Assembly (NCBI RefSeq): GCF_000333015.1
Contig: NZ_BANT01000004.1
Location: forward strand, 1-64,000
Source of the DNA: Gordonia hirsuta DSM 44140 = NBRC 16056
GTDB taxonomy: Bacteria > Actinomycetota > Actinomycetes > Mycobacteriales > Mycobacteriaceae
DNA length: 64,000 bases
Reading direction: 5' to 3'
The position numbers were made by a program, and so were the translations under genes. The notes below the pieces were generated by a model. That model saw only the letters and a list, made by a program, of their open reading frames with translations, had not been told where the DNA came from and ran no database searches. Positions 31,649 to 41,464 of this stretch are shown here, piece by piece; the stretch's first letter is position 1; the number at the start of each line of letters is the position of its first letter.

Positions 31649-32470
31649 TCAGGCCCGGCGCCGCCATGCCCGCACCGCCAGGATCACCACGATCACCGCG
31701 ACCAGCGCGGTGACCACCTCCAGGTTCGAGATCGACGAGGCCCAGTCCGCCAGGGCGCCTTGCCAGCGCAGCTGGGTGTCGGCGCCGACCGGTGAACCCA
31801 GCGACGCGGTGCCCTCGGTCGCCCAGAGCAGGATCCCGATCACGATCAGAGCCAGTCCCGAGATCAGGGACGTGGTGTGGAAGCTGCGGCCGCCGACGGT
31901 GATCTCGCGGCCCCGCAGGACGGCGTTCAGGCGCGGGCCGATCCGTTCCCAGAATAGGGCCAGCAGCAGCAGCGGCGCGGTCATCCCGGCGGCGTAGGCG
32001 GCCATCACCGCCGCCCCGTACCACGGGCTGCCACTGACCAGGCCGACCGTGAGCACCGCGCCCAGCAGCGGGCCCGAACAGAATCCGGCGAAGGCGTAGA
32101 CCGCGCCCAGCAGCACCGTGGACACCGGTCCGGCGACCGAGACCCGGTTCGCCAGCTGCGACAGCGGACCGAAGCCGAAGCCGCTGCCGACGATGATCAC
32201 CACCCCGAAGGCGATGATCACCAGCGCGCCGACCGCGGTCACCGTGGCGCGGTGGTCGGTGAACAGCGATCCCATCGCCGCCACCCCCGCCCCGATCGGT
32301 ATCAGCACCGCGGCCAGGCCCAGGAAGAACAGTCCGGTCCGGGACACCAGGGCGCGGGCACCGTCGTAGGTGAAGGCGAACAGCGACGGCAGGAGCAGGG
32401 CCGCGCAGGGGCTGAGCAGGGCTAGCAGCCCGCCCAGGAAGGCACCGGCGAGGCCGATCTGTCCGGTCAT
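31649..32470 (-). CDS. CcdA/DsbD-type thiol-redox membrane protein
   Basis: Integral membrane protein of 273 aa with six or seven helices. The paired redox cysteines expected in CcdA proteins are Cys22 (LSPCAALLLPS) and Cys131 (AGFCSGPLLGA). Such proteins carry electrons from cytoplasmic thioredoxin to the cell surface. It lies 16 bases after a DsbA-like gene, so the two probably work as a reductant channel and its extracytoplasmic partner. It is not in the M. tuberculosis order at this place. Confidence 0.87.
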   Translation of the reverse strand: MTGQIGLAGAFLGGLLALLSPCAALLLPSLFAFTYDGARALVSRTGLFFLGLAAVLIPIGAGVAAMGSLFTDHRATVTAVGALVIIAFGVVIIVGSGFGFGPLSQLANRVSVAGPVSTVLLGAVYAFAGFCSGPLLGAVLTVGLVSGSPWYGAAVMAAYAAGMTAPLLLLALFWERIGPRLNAVLRGREITVGGRSFHTTSLISGLALIVIGILLWATEGTASLGSPVGADTQLRWQGALADWASSISNLEVVTALVAVIVVILAVRAWRRRA

Positions 32471-32486
32471 GATCAGGCTCGCCGGC

Positions 32487-33218
32487 TCAGCGGGCCGACA
32501 GGTGTTCGTCGATGATGCCGGTATAGACCTCCAGCGGGCGGACGCCGATGATCGGTTCGCCGTCGATCACGAAGGCAGGCACCCCGATGATGCCGAACTG
32601 CTTGGCCGGTGCGGTGTCCTCGGCGATGTCGGCGGCATGGCGTCCGCTGAGGGTGTCGCGGCGGAACCGGTCCAGATCCGGGACCCCGGCGGCCTTGGCC
32701 CGGGCCACCAGTGCCTCGATCGGCAGATCCGGATGCCCGGTGGTGGGCGCATCGCGGTACACCTCGTGCACAAAGGGCCAGAACCGGTCTTGTGCGGCCG
32801 CGGCCCAGCCGGCCTGGGCGGCCAGCTCGGACTGCTCGCCGAACAACGGCTGATCGCGCCATTCGATGCGCAGCTGCCCGGAGTCGACGTACCTGTCGAT
32901 CAGCTTCGGTTCGATTTCGCGCGAGTATTCGGCACAGAACGGGCAGCGGAAGTCGGAGAAGACGACCATCGTGACCGGGGCGTCGACGGGACCGAGGGCG
33001 CGGCGATCATCCGGCTCGCGGCGCGACAGGTCTCCCAGCGGGCCGTAGGTCTTGGCCGCATCTGAGGCCCCGGATCGCGCCGGTGCGGCGTGGTCCTGGT
33101 CGTCGGAGCCGATCCGGCTGATCACCACCGCGATCACCAGGGCCAGCAGGACCACCGCGGTCCCGCCCAGAAGCCACAGATCCCTGCGTGTGCGGGTGCG
33201 CTTCGCGCCGTTCGTCAC
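32487..33218 (-). CDS. Membrane-anchored DsbA-like thioredoxin
   Basis: Protein of 243 aa with an N-terminal membrane anchor (about residues 14-35), a charged linker, and a DsbA-type thioredoxin domain from about 70. The active site is CPFC (92-95), and the cis-Pro loop is GVPAFVIDG. It probably forms or reorganises disulfides outside the membrane. GTG 33218 overlaps the stop of the upstream MFS gene (GTGA), and a CcdA-like gene follows, so all three are one operon. Confidence 0.88.
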   Translation of the reverse strand: MTNGAKRTRTRRDLWLLGGTAVVLLALVIAVVISRIGSDDQDHAAPARSGASDAAKTYGPLGDLSRREPDDRRALGPVDAPVTMVVFSDFRCPFCAEYSREIEPKLIDRYVDSGQLRIEWRDQPLFGEQSELAAQAGWAAAAQDRFWPFVHEVYRDAPTTGHPDLPIEALVARAKAAGVPDLDRFRRDTLSGRHAADIAEDTAPAKQFGIIGVPAFVIDGEPIIGVRPLEVYTGIIDEHLSAR

Positions 33219-34501
33219 CTGACCACCTTCACTGCTCGAGCATCGTTTGTGTGTCCGCTGCGGGCCCACCAGAGCACCGGCAGCAACGCCAGCGCCACGA
33301 CGGCGCCGACATAACCGACCATAGAGAAACCGAAGCCGGCCATCAGAACGCCTGCCAGTGCCCCGGCCGCCGCACCCGACAGGGCGATCAGCACATCGAT
33401 CGACCCCTGCACTTTGGGCCGCTCCAGGGTGCCGGTGGCGTCGACCACCAGCGCGGTGCCGGAGATCAGACCGAAGTTCCAGCCCAGTCCCAGCAGGATC
33501 AGCGCCGTGATCAGCAGCCCGGTCGACTCGGCCGGCGACAGTGCGGCCAGTATCGCGGCCAGCACCAGGGTCGCGCTGGCCGCCACCGCCATCGGCAGCC
33601 GCCCGACGCGGTCCACCAGCGGCCCGGTCACCAGGGACGGCAGATACATCGCACCGATGTGCAGGCCGATCACCACCCCGACCGCACCGAGCCCGTGACC
33701 GTTGTCGACCATGTGCACCGGCGTCATCGTCATCACCGCCACCATCACGATCTGGGTGGTGACCATCACCGCCGCGCCGATGTAGCGGTCGCTGCGCGGC
33801 CGGGTCGCGGCGACTTCGGCGGCGTCGGCGCTGCCGGGATCATCGACGAGCCGCCGGGCCAGCAGGTACGGATCGGGCCGCAGCAGGGCCCAGAAGAACA
33901 GTCCGGCGGCACCGAAGGCGACGGCTGCCAGCAGGAACGGTCCGGCCAGGACCGGGATCCCCAGGGCGTCGGCGAGCCGGCCCAGCGGGCTGATCAGATT
34001 CGGTCCGGCTACCGCCCCCAGGGTGGTGGCCGCCAGCGAGACGCTGATCGCCTTGCCCCGGCGATTCGGCAGCGCCAGGTCGGTGCCGGCGTAGCGTGCC
34101 TGCAGGTTGGTGGCCGTCCCGGCGCCGTAGATCAGCAGGGCGATCAGCAGCAGCGGGATGCTGTCCACGGTGGCCGCCACGACGATGCCCACTGCACCGA
34201 CCGCACCGGCGCCGAAGCCCAGCGCCAGCCCGGTGCGCCGGCCACGGTGCTGGGCGATGCGGCCCACCCCGAAGGCGGCCAGCGCCGATCCCAGGGTGAA
34301 CAGGGCCGCCGGGAGCCCGGTGAGCGCGTCGGAGCCGAGCATGTCCTTGGCCAGCAGGGCGCCCACCGAGACGCCGGCCGACAGTCCGGCTCCGCCGAGG
34401 ATCTGGCTGCCGATGACCACCGACAGGGTGCGCCGCTGCACCCGCTCGATCTCGAGCGGGTGCAGCGGCGCGGCCGGGGTAGTGACGACAGAACGATTCA
34501 T
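33215..34501 (-). CDS. MFS transporter of the DsbA/CcdA operon
   Basis: Transporter of 428 aa with about twelve transmembrane segments and a central loop near residues 205-235. The motif-A-like region of the second half is GPLVDRVGRLPM, and the first half has FGVGRIAQHRGRRTG. It is divergent from a GntR regulator across a 60-base gap holding the palindrome CTAGGATCCTAG. Being co-transcribed with thiol-redox genes, it may export a thiol, a toxic compound or a copper-related ligand; this cannot be decided from sequence. Confidence 0.85.
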   Translation of the reverse strand: MNRSVVTTPAAPLHPLEIERVQRRTLSVVIGSQILGGAGLSAGVSVGALLAKDMLGSDALTGLPAALFTLGSALAAFGVGRIAQHRGRRTGLALGFGAGAVGAVGIVVAATVDSIPLLLIALLIYGAGTATNLQARYAGTDLALPNRRGKAISVSLAATTLGAVAGPNLISPLGRLADALGIPVLAGPFLLAAVAFGAAGLFFWALLRPDPYLLARRLVDDPGSADAAEVAATRPRSDRYIGAAVMVTTQIVMVAVMTMTPVHMVDNGHGLGAVGVVIGLHIGAMYLPSLVTGPLVDRVGRLPMAVAASATLVLAAILAALSPAESTGLLITALILLGLGWNFGLISGTALVVDATGTLERPKVQGSIDVLIALSGAAAGALAGVLMAGFGFSMVGYVGAVVALALLPVLWWARSGHTNDARAVKVVR

Positions 34502-34506
34502 AGCGT

Positions 34507-34518
34507 CTAGGATCCTAG
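34507..34518. promoter_or_regulatory. 12-bp palindrome between divergent GntR and MFS genes
   Basis: CTAGGATCCTAG is a perfect palindrome only 5 bases upstream of the MFS start codon and about 44 bases before the gntR ATG. It is a candidate operator for the divergent GntR regulator, placed to block the MFS-DsbA-CcdA operon. Confidence 0.5.
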
Positions 34519-34561
34519 TTGTATCCGAGTTTAGCAAACCACTTTCCGAAAGGACCGCACG

Positions 34562-35212
34562 ATGAGCGCCCCGGACACCGCAGGCACCCCGCCGTCCTCG
34601 GCCGCCGACCGCGCGCACGCGCATCTGCGCGCGGCTCTGCTGGCCGGGGACCTGGCCCCCGGCACCATGCTCAGCGAATCGGCGCTGGCCGCCGAGCTCG
34701 GTGTCAGCCGCACGCCGGTGCGCACCGCGCTGAGCCGGCTGCAGGACGACGGACTGGTGGTGATCTATCCCAAGCGCGGCGCCCTGGTGCGTGAATTGGG
34801 CCCCGATGAGATCCGCGAGTGCGCTCAGCTGCGCCACGCCCTGGAGACCGCCGGGGTCCAGTTCGCCGCTCCCGCGGCCCGCGCCCGGTTGCGGGCCCGG
34901 CTGACACCGAACCTGCGGGCACAGCAGCAGGCGTTGACCGACGGCGATCCGGCCGCCTTCGCCCGCACCGCGATCGACTTCCACCGCAGTTTCGCCGAGC
35001 TGGCCGGCAACGCCCTCATGCTCGACTACTACGATCGCCTGCGCGACCGTCAGCTACTGGCCATCGTCGCCAGCCGGCCCACCTTGTCCGGCGACCCGCA
35101 GCAGGTCCTCGACGAGCATCGCCGACTGCTCGACGCCGCCGAGGACGGCGACTGGGTCGAGTTCGCCCGGCAGCTGCGGAACCACCAGGAAGAGCGGGCC
35201 CGCCTGCCCTGA
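34562..35212 (+). CDS. GntR-family regulator, FCD (FadR-type) subfamily
   Basis: Regulator of 216 aa with a winged-helix domain at about 15-80 (LAAELGVSRTPVRTALSRLQDDGL) and an all-helical FCD ligand-binding domain at about 85-215. Candidate metal/ligand residues are the Asp/His in FHRSFAEL and the late His in DEHRRLLDAAE. GAAAGGA precedes ATG 34562. The divergent MFS-DsbA-CcdA operon is its probable target. FCD regulators usually bind small organic acids. Confidence 0.88.
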   Translation: MSAPDTAGTPPSSAADRAHAHLRAALLAGDLAPGTMLSESALAAELGVSRTPVRTALSRLQDDGLVVIYPKRGALVRELGPDEIRECAQLRHALETAGVQFAAPAARARLRARLTPNLRAQQQALTDGDPAAFARTAIDFHRSFAELAGNALMLDYYDRLRDRQLLAIVASRPTLSGDPQQVLDEHRRLLDAAEDGDWVEFARQLRNHQEERARLP

Positions 35213-35254
35213 CAACCGGCCGGCCCGGTCAGAGCCCGTCGGAGTCCGTCCCGG

Positions 35255-36259
35255 TCAGAGTCCCTCGGCCACGGCGGTGGCCACCACCAGCGCCGTGGCG
35301 GCCCACCGGATCCCGGTGCCGGCAAGACCACAGGTCGGGGTGATCAACACCTGCTCGCGCAAGACGCTGCGCGGAAGTCCGATCCGGTCGACCAGCCGAT
35401 GCAGGCGGGTCACCAGATCCTCGGTCAGCCGACCGGGGTCGACGCCGGGATCGGCGGTGGGCACCACCCCGGCGGCCAGGACCCGCCCGCTGTCCAGCAG
35501 CGCACCGAGCTCGTCGTACCCCGACTCGGTCAGCAGCGTCAGATCCAGCGCGCAGCCGAAGGAGGGCAGTCGCCGCACCAGGTCCCAGCGCGGTGGTTCA
35601 CAGCTGTGCAGCAGCATCGGTCGCCCGAGCCCGGCACCCAAGCGCTCGAGCCCGTCGGCGATCTGCTCGACGGGGATCGGTGCAATCGGGTCCAATCTAG
35701 TCAGCGCGGGGACGGTGCCGTCGAGCACCGCACCGATCGCCGGCTCGTCCAGTTGCACCACCACCTGCACACCGAGGCGCCGTTCGAGATCGGCCGCCTG
35801 GTCGTGCAGGCCGGCGGTCAGTGATTCGGTGACCGCCCGCACCGCCCCGTGGTCACGCAGAATCTTGTGCCCGCCCCGCAGCTCCACCTGCGCGGCGAAG
35901 GTGTACGGCCCGCAGGCCTGGATCTTGAGCACACCGCCCGGGCTCCCGGCCCGCTCCCAGCACTCCTCGATCGCATCGAGGTCCCAGCGCAACAGATCCC
36001 GCGCCCGCCGGGTCTCGGCGGTGGGGGCGGCCGACAGGCGGTAGGTCCGGTGGACGAAGTCCACCGGCAGGTCGGTCAGCAGCCCGGCGGTGCGACCCAC
36101 CAGGTCGGCACCCACTCCGCGGCCGGGCAGCTCCGGCAGAAAAGGCAGCGCCACCTCCCCGAGCGCCACCCGGCCCGCTTCCCGGGGATCGGTGCCGGGC
36201 ATCGAGCCGATTCCGGTGGCGATCCCGGCCGGAAAGCCTGTGTCTGCGCTGTGGGTCAC
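35255..36259 (-). CDS. Methionine synthase (MetE C-terminal)-like protein, Rv3015c type
   Basis: Protein of 334 aa with a UROD/MetE-like TIM barrel: the start ATGIGSMPGTDPREAGRVAL and later VVVQLDEPAIGAVLDG and MLLHSCEPPRWDLVRRL fit the cobalamin-independent methionine synthase C-domain. It is less than half the length of MetE and lacks its N-terminal barrel, so it is not a full methionine synthase. It is the Rv3015c equivalent. GTG 36259 is 7 bases after TAGGCT, suggesting a leaderless mRNA. The Cys near TPTCGLAG may be the zinc ligand. Confidence 0.8.
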   Translation of the reverse strand: MTHSADTGFPAGIATGIGSMPGTDPREAGRVALGEVALPFLPELPGRGVGADLVGRTAGLLTDLPVDFVHRTYRLSAAPTAETRRARDLLRWDLDAIEECWERAGSPGGVLKIQACGPYTFAAQVELRGGHKILRDHGAVRAVTESLTAGLHDQAADLERRLGVQVVVQLDEPAIGAVLDGTVPALTRLDPIAPIPVEQIADGLERLGAGLGRPMLLHSCEPPRWDLVRRLPSFGCALDLTLLTESGYDELGALLDSGRVLAAGVVPTADPGVDPGRLTEDLVTRLHRLVDRIGLPRSVLREQVLITPTCGLAGTGIRWAATALVVATAVAEGL

Positions 36260-36310
36260 GGGTTCGAGCCTAACCGGCGGCGCCGGCGGCCTCCCCCTAG
36301 GATGAGGCCC

Positions 36311-38242
36311 ATGTCCGCGCCGGAGAACTCTCACCTCGCCGAGGCTTTCCGCCGCGTCTACTACTTTCTCTACGCCAACGGAAAAGCCAGCCGGGCCGAA
36401 CGGATCGTCGAGGATCTGACCCTGGCGCTGCTGGTGAAACTGGCGACCGAACGATCCGGGCGCACCGGGGCCTGGCAGGCGGTGCTGGCCGGCGACGACG
36501 ATCCGGCCACCCTGCCGGCACTGGCCCGCGAGGAGTTCCCCGGCGCGATCGGCCCGGCCGAGGCTTTCCACAACGACGCCGCCGTCGTCCGCAGCGCCCT
36601 GCAAGCCCTCGACGACGTCGATCTGCGCCACGCCCCCGCCCACATCGTCGGCGAGGCCTTCCAGGCCGTCCTGGGCCCCCGGATCCGGGGCGAGAAGGGC
36701 CAGTTCTTCACACCGCGCACCCTGGTCGCGGCGATGACGACCATCCTCGATCCCCGCGAGGGCGAGCATGTGCTCGACCCGTCGGCCGGCTCGGGGGGCT
36801 TCCTGGCGCACGCGGTCGCCCACGCCGCCGCGACCGGTGCGACGATCCAGGTGACCGGTGCCGACAAGGACCACGACCTCTATCGCCTGATGACCGCGAT
36901 GCTGGCCATGGTCGCCGGACAGCACGGGACCGCCCACCACCGCAACTCCCTGGCCCCCGACGCCTGGGTCGACGCGCACGGGCGCCCCGCCCGCTACGAC
37001 GTGATCCTGACCAATCCGCCGTTCGGCGCACGCATCGGGATCACCGATCCGGAGCTGCTGGCCCGCTACGACTTCGGTTACGGCTGGGTCCGCAGCGCCG
37101 ACGGACGCTGGTGCCGCACCGACAAGCTCGAATCGGCTCGCGATCCGCAGTTGCTGTTCATCGAACTGTGCGTACGCCTGCTGCGTCCCGGCGGCCGGAT
37201 GGGCATCGTCCTGCCCGAGGGGGTGTTCGGGAATGTCGGGTCCGGTTTCGTGTGGCCGTGGCTGACCGCACGCGGCACCGTCGACGCCCTGCTGGACTGC
37301 CCGCGCACCACCTTTCAGCCCGGCACCGACACCAAGACCAATGTGCTGTTCTTCACCAAGAACGACGACGCCGGCGGAAAGGACGACACCGCCGGGATCA
37401 CCGGCGAATCGCCCCGGCCCGCCTGGATCGCCTCGGCGCTGTACTGCGGGCACGACCGCCGCGGAAAGTCGGTAACCACCGATGGACGGCCCTACCGCGA
37501 CGACTTCGCCGACCTGGCCGCCGGCTACCGGCACCGCGCCGACGGCGGCACCGGCTGGACACCGGTGGATCTGACCGGGCACACCTACCTGGTGCCGCGC
37601 TACTTCCAGCGGCCCGCCCCGCGCACCGCCGCCGAACAGGAGCTGCTGGCCGGTGCCCACTGGGCCACCCTGGGTCACTTGCGCGATCGGGGGGATCTGG
37701 TGATCCGCAAGGGCCGCGAACCCGGTTCGGCGGCCTACGGCACCGGCGACATCCCGTTCATCCGCACCTCGGACCTGAACAACTTCGAGGTCTCCACCGA
37801 TCCGACCAAATCGGTCAGCGAAGCGGTGTACCTCGAGCATCGGGAGGCGCTGGACCTGCGCATCGGCGATGTGCTGATCGTGGTCGACGGCCGCTACCGG
37901 ATCGGTACGTGCGGCATGATCACCGCGCGCAATGTGCGCAGTCTGGTGCAGAGCCATCTGCAGATCGTCACCGTGGCGCCCGAGGCCACCGACCTGGATC
38001 CGTTCGCCTTCATGTTCGCCCTGACCCTGCCGTCGGTGCGGCTGCGCATCCGGGATCTGGTCTTTGTGCAGAGCACCCTGGGCACCTTGGGCAAGCGACT
38101 GTACGAGTTGGAGATCCCGCTGCTCGGCGGCGACGGCCCGTGGGCGGCGCGGGTGGAGGCGTTTCGCCGTACCGTCACCCAGCGGGACCGGCTGCTGGCC
38201 GAACTGGAGACCGCCACCCGCGGCGAGGCCTTCGAACTCTAG
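36311..38242 (+). CDS. N6-adenine DNA methyltransferase fused to a specificity-like domain
   Basis: Type I-like (HsdM-related) methyltransferase of 643 aa. The order is an N-terminal helical domain (about 1-125), the linker [13 protein letters not shown] motif [10 protein letters not shown] (156-164), the catalytic motif NPPF (235-238), and then a C-terminal region (about 455-640) that looks like one half of a type I specificity (S) subunit, with a target-recognition-like stretch followed by a helix. No restriction (HsdR) or separate S gene is nearby. It is an insertion between the Rv3015c-like gene and mnmA. ATG 36311 is 7 bases after TAGGAT, so it is probably leaderless; ATG 36302 is an alternative. 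Confidence 0.85.
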   Translation: MSAPENSHLAEAFRRVYYFLYANGKASRAERIVEDLTLALLVKLATERSGRTGAWQAVLAGDDDPATLPALAREEFPGAIGPAEAFHNDAAVVRSALQALDDVDLRHAPAHIVGEAFQAVLGPRIRGEKGQFFTPRTLVAAMTTILDPREGEHVLDPSAGSGGFLAHAVAHAAATGATIQVTGADKDHDLYRLMTAMLAMVAGQHGTAHHRNSLAPDAWVDAHGRPARYDVILTNPPFGARIGITDPELLARYDFGYGWVRSADGRWCRTDKLESARDPQLLFIELCVRLLRPGGRMGIVLPEGVFGNVGSGFVWPWLTARGTVDALLDCPRTTFQPGTDTKTNVLFFTKNDDAGGKDDTAGITGESPRPAWIASALYCGHDRRGKSVTTDGRPYRDDFADLAAGYRHRADGGTGWTPVDLTGHTYLVPRYFQRPAPRTAAEQELLAGAHWATLGHLRDRGDLVIRKGREPGSAAYGTGDIPFIRTSDLNNFEVSTDPTKSVSEAVYLEHREALDLRIGDVLIVVDGRYRIGTCGMITARNVRSLVQSHLQIVTVAPEATDLDPFAFMFALTLPSVRLRIRDLVFVQSTLGTLGKRLYELEIPLLGGDGPWAARVEAFRRTVTQRDRLLAELETATRGEAFEL

Positions 38243-39438
38243 GTGTGCGAACCCCAGGTGCCCGGCGCGGCCGGCACCGCTGGGCCGGTGGCGACGATGC
38301 GGCCCGACCCCAGCACCAGATCGCCGCGGCCGGCATCGGGCAGATACAGTACGGCCGCCTGTCCGCGGGCGACTCCGCGCAGCGGCGCACCCAGCACGAT
38401 CTCGATACCCGGTCCGTCGGGGCCGTCGATCGGGGTGGCCACCGCCGGGGCCAGACCACCGTGCGCCCGCACCTGCACGACGCACTCGACCGGTCCCTCC
38501 GGGGCGGTGCCCGACGACCACACGGCCTTACCGGCCACGATCGAGTGCACATCCAGGTCCGCCGCCCCGCCCACGGTCACCGTGCCGGTGTCCGGGTCGA
38601 TCGCCGTCACATAGCGCGGACTGCCGTCGGCGGCCGGACCGGCGATTCCCAGTCCCTTGCGCTGGCCGACGGTGAAGCCGTGGACGCCGTCGTGTTCGGC
38701 CAGTTGCCGGCCGGTTCCGGCCTCGACCACCGCTCCCGGCCGCACCCCGATGCGGGCGCCGAGGAAGGCCCGGGTGTCCCCGGTCGGGATGAAGCAGATG
38801 TCGTGTGACTCGGGCTTGTCGGCGGTCAGCAGTCCGCGGCGCGAGGCCTCGGCCCGGATCTCCGGTTTGGCGGTGTCGCCGATCGGGAACATCGCGCGCC
38901 CCAGCTGCTCGCGGTCCAGGACCGCCAGCACATAGGACTGATCCTTGTCGGCGTCGACGGCCCGGCGCAGCTGCCCGTCGGCGAGCCGGGCGTAGTGCCC
39001 GGTGGCCAGCGCATCGAAGCCCAGCGCCACCGCGCGTTCGGCCAGGGCCGCGAATTTGATCTTCTCGTTGCAGGTCAGGCATGGGTTCGGGGTCTGTCCC
39101 GCGGCGTAGGCGGCGACGAATTCGTCGATCACCTCGTCCTGGAATTCGGCGGCGAAGTCCCACACGTAGAACGGGATGCCCAGGACGTCGGCTACGCGGC
39201 GGGCATCGTCGGCATCCTCGCGTGAGCAGCAGCCGCGCGAGCCGGTGCGCAAGGCCCCCGGTGCGGTCGACAGCGCCAGGTGCACCCCGACCACGTCGTG
39301 GCCGGCCTCGACGGCGCGGGCGGCGGCGACCGAAGAGTCCACTCCGCCGCTCATGGCCACCAGCACCCGGCGGCGCGGCGGCGTCTGGGCCTGCGCGCCG
39401 GTCTTCGTCTGTGCCTGTGCCTGTGTCTGTACGGTCAT
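38239..39438 (-). CDS. mnmA: tRNA 2-thiouridylase
   Basis: Enzyme of 399 aa that places sulfur on U34 of tRNA Lys, Glu and Gln. The PP-loop is SGGVDSS (30-36), and catalytic cysteines lie in TPNPCLTCN and ESHDICFIP. The first 20 residues are a Gln/Ala/Thr repeat (from a 6-bp microsatellite) not typical of the family. Its ATG overlaps the iscS stop (TGATG), so the sulfur donor and user are coupled. The stop codon shares the four bases CTAG with the stop of the convergent methyltransferase. It matches Rv3024c. Confidence 0.94.
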   Translation of the reverse strand: MTVQTQAQAQTKTGAQAQTPPRRRVLVAMSGGVDSSVAAARAVEAGHDVVGVHLALSTAPGALRTGSRGCCSREDADDARRVADVLGIPFYVWDFAAEFQDEVIDEFVAAYAAGQTPNPCLTCNEKIKFAALAERAVALGFDALATGHYARLADGQLRRAVDADKDQSYVLAVLDREQLGRAMFPIGDTAKPEIRAEASRRGLLTADKPESHDICFIPTGDTRAFLGARIGVRPGAVVEAGTGRQLAEHDGVHGFTVGQRKGLGIAGPAADGSPRYVTAIDPDTGTVTVGGAADLDVHSIVAGKAVWSSGTAPEGPVECVVQVRAHGGLAPAVATPIDGPDGPGIEIVLGAPLRGVARGQAAVLYLPDAGRGDLVLGSGRIVATGPAVPAAPGTWGSHT

Positions 39439-40607
39439 CAGCGCACCCCCGTCAGTCCGGCCGCCCGCGCCCGGTCCAGGACCTCACCGAGCGCCGTCAG
39501 GGCCTGGTCGACGTCGCCGGCGGTGTTGTCCGGGCCCAGCGACAGCCGCAGGGAACCCCGCGCGGCGGCGCGGTCCATGCCCATCGCCAGCAGGACGTGG
39601 CTGGCCGAGGCGACTCCGGCGGTACAGGCCGAACCGGTGGAGCACTGCACCCCGCGGGCATCGAGCAGCATCAGCAGCGAGTCGCCCTGACAGCCGGCGA
39701 AGCTGACGTGCACCAGCCCGGGCAGACCGTGGTCGCCGGAGTTGACGGTGGCGCCCTCGATGGCGGTCAGACCGGCGACCAGCCGGTCGGCCAGCGCCGT
39801 CACCGCGGCGGTGTTGGCGGCCATCGCCTCTACGGCACCGCGCAGGGCGGCGGCCATCCCGGCCACACCGGCCACGTTCTGGGTGCCCGAACGCAGGTCG
39901 CGCTCGTGGCCCCCGCCGTGGGCCAGCGACTCGGCCGCCACATCGCGGCCCAGGACCAGGGCGCCCACGCCCTGCGGGCCGCCGAACTTGTGGGCCGACA
40001 GACTCATCGCCGACAGTCCGCTGGCCGCGTAGTCGACCGGAACATGACCGACCGCAGCGACGGCGTCCGAATGCATGGGGACATCGTGTTCGCGGGCCAG
40101 CGCCGCCAGTTCGGCGATGGGCTGACAGGTGCCGACCTCGTTGTTGGCCCACATCACCGAGATCAGGGCCACCTGGCCGGGGTGGGCCTCCAGTTCGGCG
40201 CGCAGATCGGCCGGATCCACCCGGCCGGTGTGGTCGACGGGAAGGATCACCAGTTCGGCGCCCTCGTGGTCGGCGAGCCACTGCGCCGGATCGAGCACCG
40301 CGTGATGCTCCACGGCCGAGATCACCAGGCGCCGGCGCCGGTCGTCGGCGGCCCGCCGGGCACGGTAGATACCCTTGACCGCCAGGTTGTCGGCCTCGGT
40401 GCCGCCGGAGGTGCAGATCACCTCCGAGGGGCGCGCGCCCACGCAACCGGCGATGGTCTCGCGCGATTCCTCCAGCAGCCGGCGCGACTGGCGTCCGGCA
40501 TCGTGCAGGGACATCGGGTTTCCGGGGCGGCCCCAGGCATCGGTCATCGCCGCGAGGGCAGCGGGGACCAGCGCGGTGGAGGCGGCGTTGTCGAGGTAGA
40601 CGGACAT
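39438..40607 (-). CDS. iscS: Cysteine desulfurase
   Basis: PLP enzyme of 389 aa that takes sulfur from cysteine for tRNA thiolation and Fe-S clusters. It starts YLDNAAST, has the PLP lysine Lys207 in SAHKFGGP, and the mobile loop [10 protein letters not shown] with catalytic Cys328. The start at 40607 lies inside the 3' end of the preceding acyltransferase frame (64-base overlap). mnmA follows with a one-base overlap. It matches Rv3025c. Confidence 0.95.
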   Translation of the reverse strand: MSVYLDNAASTALVPAALAAMTDAWGRPGNPMSLHDAGRQSRRLLEESRETIAGCVGARPSEVICTSGGTEADNLAVKGIYRARRAADDRRRRLVISAVEHHAVLDPAQWLADHEGAELVILPVDHTGRVDPADLRAELEAHPGQVALISVMWANNEVGTCQPIAELAALAREHDVPMHSDAVAAVGHVPVDYAASGLSAMSLSAHKFGGPQGVGALVLGRDVAAESLAHGGGHERDLRSGTQNVAGVAGMAAALRGAVEAMAANTAAVTALADRLVAGLTAIEGATVNSGDHGLPGLVHVSFAGCQGDSLLMLLDARGVQCSTGSACTAGVASASHVLLAMGMDRAAARGSLRLSLGPDNTAGDVDQALTALGEVLDRARAAGLTGVR

Positions 40608-41464
40608 GATCGTCGTCCAGGATAACCGCGGGCGGGCCGTGGGGACCAATGCCGGTCCTGCGGCGGTGGCGATCCGATCAGTCGCGCACAGCGGGCCGCC
40701 AGCTCCCGCCGCTCCCCGATCGCGGGCACCGGCGCATGCACGGTCACCGTCACGGTCAACCCGCGCATGCCCATCACCCGCCGCAGCGTATCGCCGAGCC
40801 CGTCCTCACCCAGATACCCCGGGGCGGTCGCCAGCTGCCCGTGGCGGTGATAGCGCAGCGAGACCGGTTGCACCGGCACGCCGGCATCCAGTGCGGCCTG
40901 AAAGAACGCCGGATGGCACCGCCCCGCCGCCCGTCCGCATCGGGTGGTGCCTTCGGGAAAGACGGCCACGGTCCGGCCGCGCCGCAGCAGCTGCGCCGTC
41001 CGGTCGACATCGGCGCGCAGGGCGTGCAATCGGCCGCGACGATGCCTCAGCACGCCGAAGCACCGCAGCACGGCCGTCGCCGGCAGCTCGTGTTTGGCGA
41101 CGAAGCGGGCCGGCAGCACCGCGGCCACCGCCGCGATGTCGAGGTAGGAGATGTGATTGGCCGCCACCAGCACCCCGCGGTCACCACCGGCGCCGCGGGG
41201 ACGGTGATCGATCACCTCCAGCCGCAGCCCCAGCACCGCCAGCCCGGCCCGGGCGAGGCCGCGCCAGCACCGGTGGCGGGTCCGCCTGCCCAGCAGCACC
41301 GTCACCGGTCCGGCACAGACCGAGACCATCAGCACCGCGCCCAGACCCAGCAGCCGACTCAGCCGGCGCAGCGGCTGCGCCCCGGGATCGTCGACCGGCA
41401 GACACGAGCTCCCGCACGGGCTGACCGGCAGCCACGGTCCGGGAGCAGCGGGTAGACCCGACAC
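40544..41464 (-). CDS. PlsC-type 1-acyl-transferase (OlsA-like candidate)
   Basis: Lyso-lipid O-acyltransferase of 306 aa with membrane-associated N-terminus (hydrophobic about 38-58). Motif I is NHISYLD (103-109), and motif III is FPEGT (169-173). It follows directly (no gap) the stop of an Acetyltransf_5/OlsB-like gene, which suggests that the two acylate one lipid. The last about 40 residues (after RLIG at 261-264) are Pro/Arg/Ser-rich, unlike the family, and run 64 bases into iscS, so the original stop may have been lost. It matches Rv3026c. Confidence 0.82.
   Translation of the reverse strand: MSGLPAAPGPWLPVSPCGSSCLPVDDPGAQPLRRLSRLLGLGAVLMVSVCAGPVTVLLGRRTRHRCWRGLARAGLAVLGLRLEVIDHRPRGAGGDRGVLVAANHISYLDIAAVAAVLPARFVAKHELPATAVLRCFGVLRHRRGRLHALRADVDRTAQLLRRGRTVAVFPEGTTRCGRAAGRCHPAFFQAALDAGVPVQPVSLRYHRHGQLATAPGYLGEDGLGDTLRRVMGMRGLTVTVTVHAPVPAIGERRELAARCARLIGSPPPQDRHWSPRPARGYPGRRSCPSTSTTPPPPRWSPLPSRR

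Noticed and set aside
35255-38521. A very long minus-strand open frame (over 1000 codons) covering the methyltransferase
   Set aside because: Only its last 334 codons match a known family (MetE-like). The rest lies opposite the well-supported methyltransferase gene and is low-complexity Gly/Arg/Gln sequence typical of GC-rich shadow frames.
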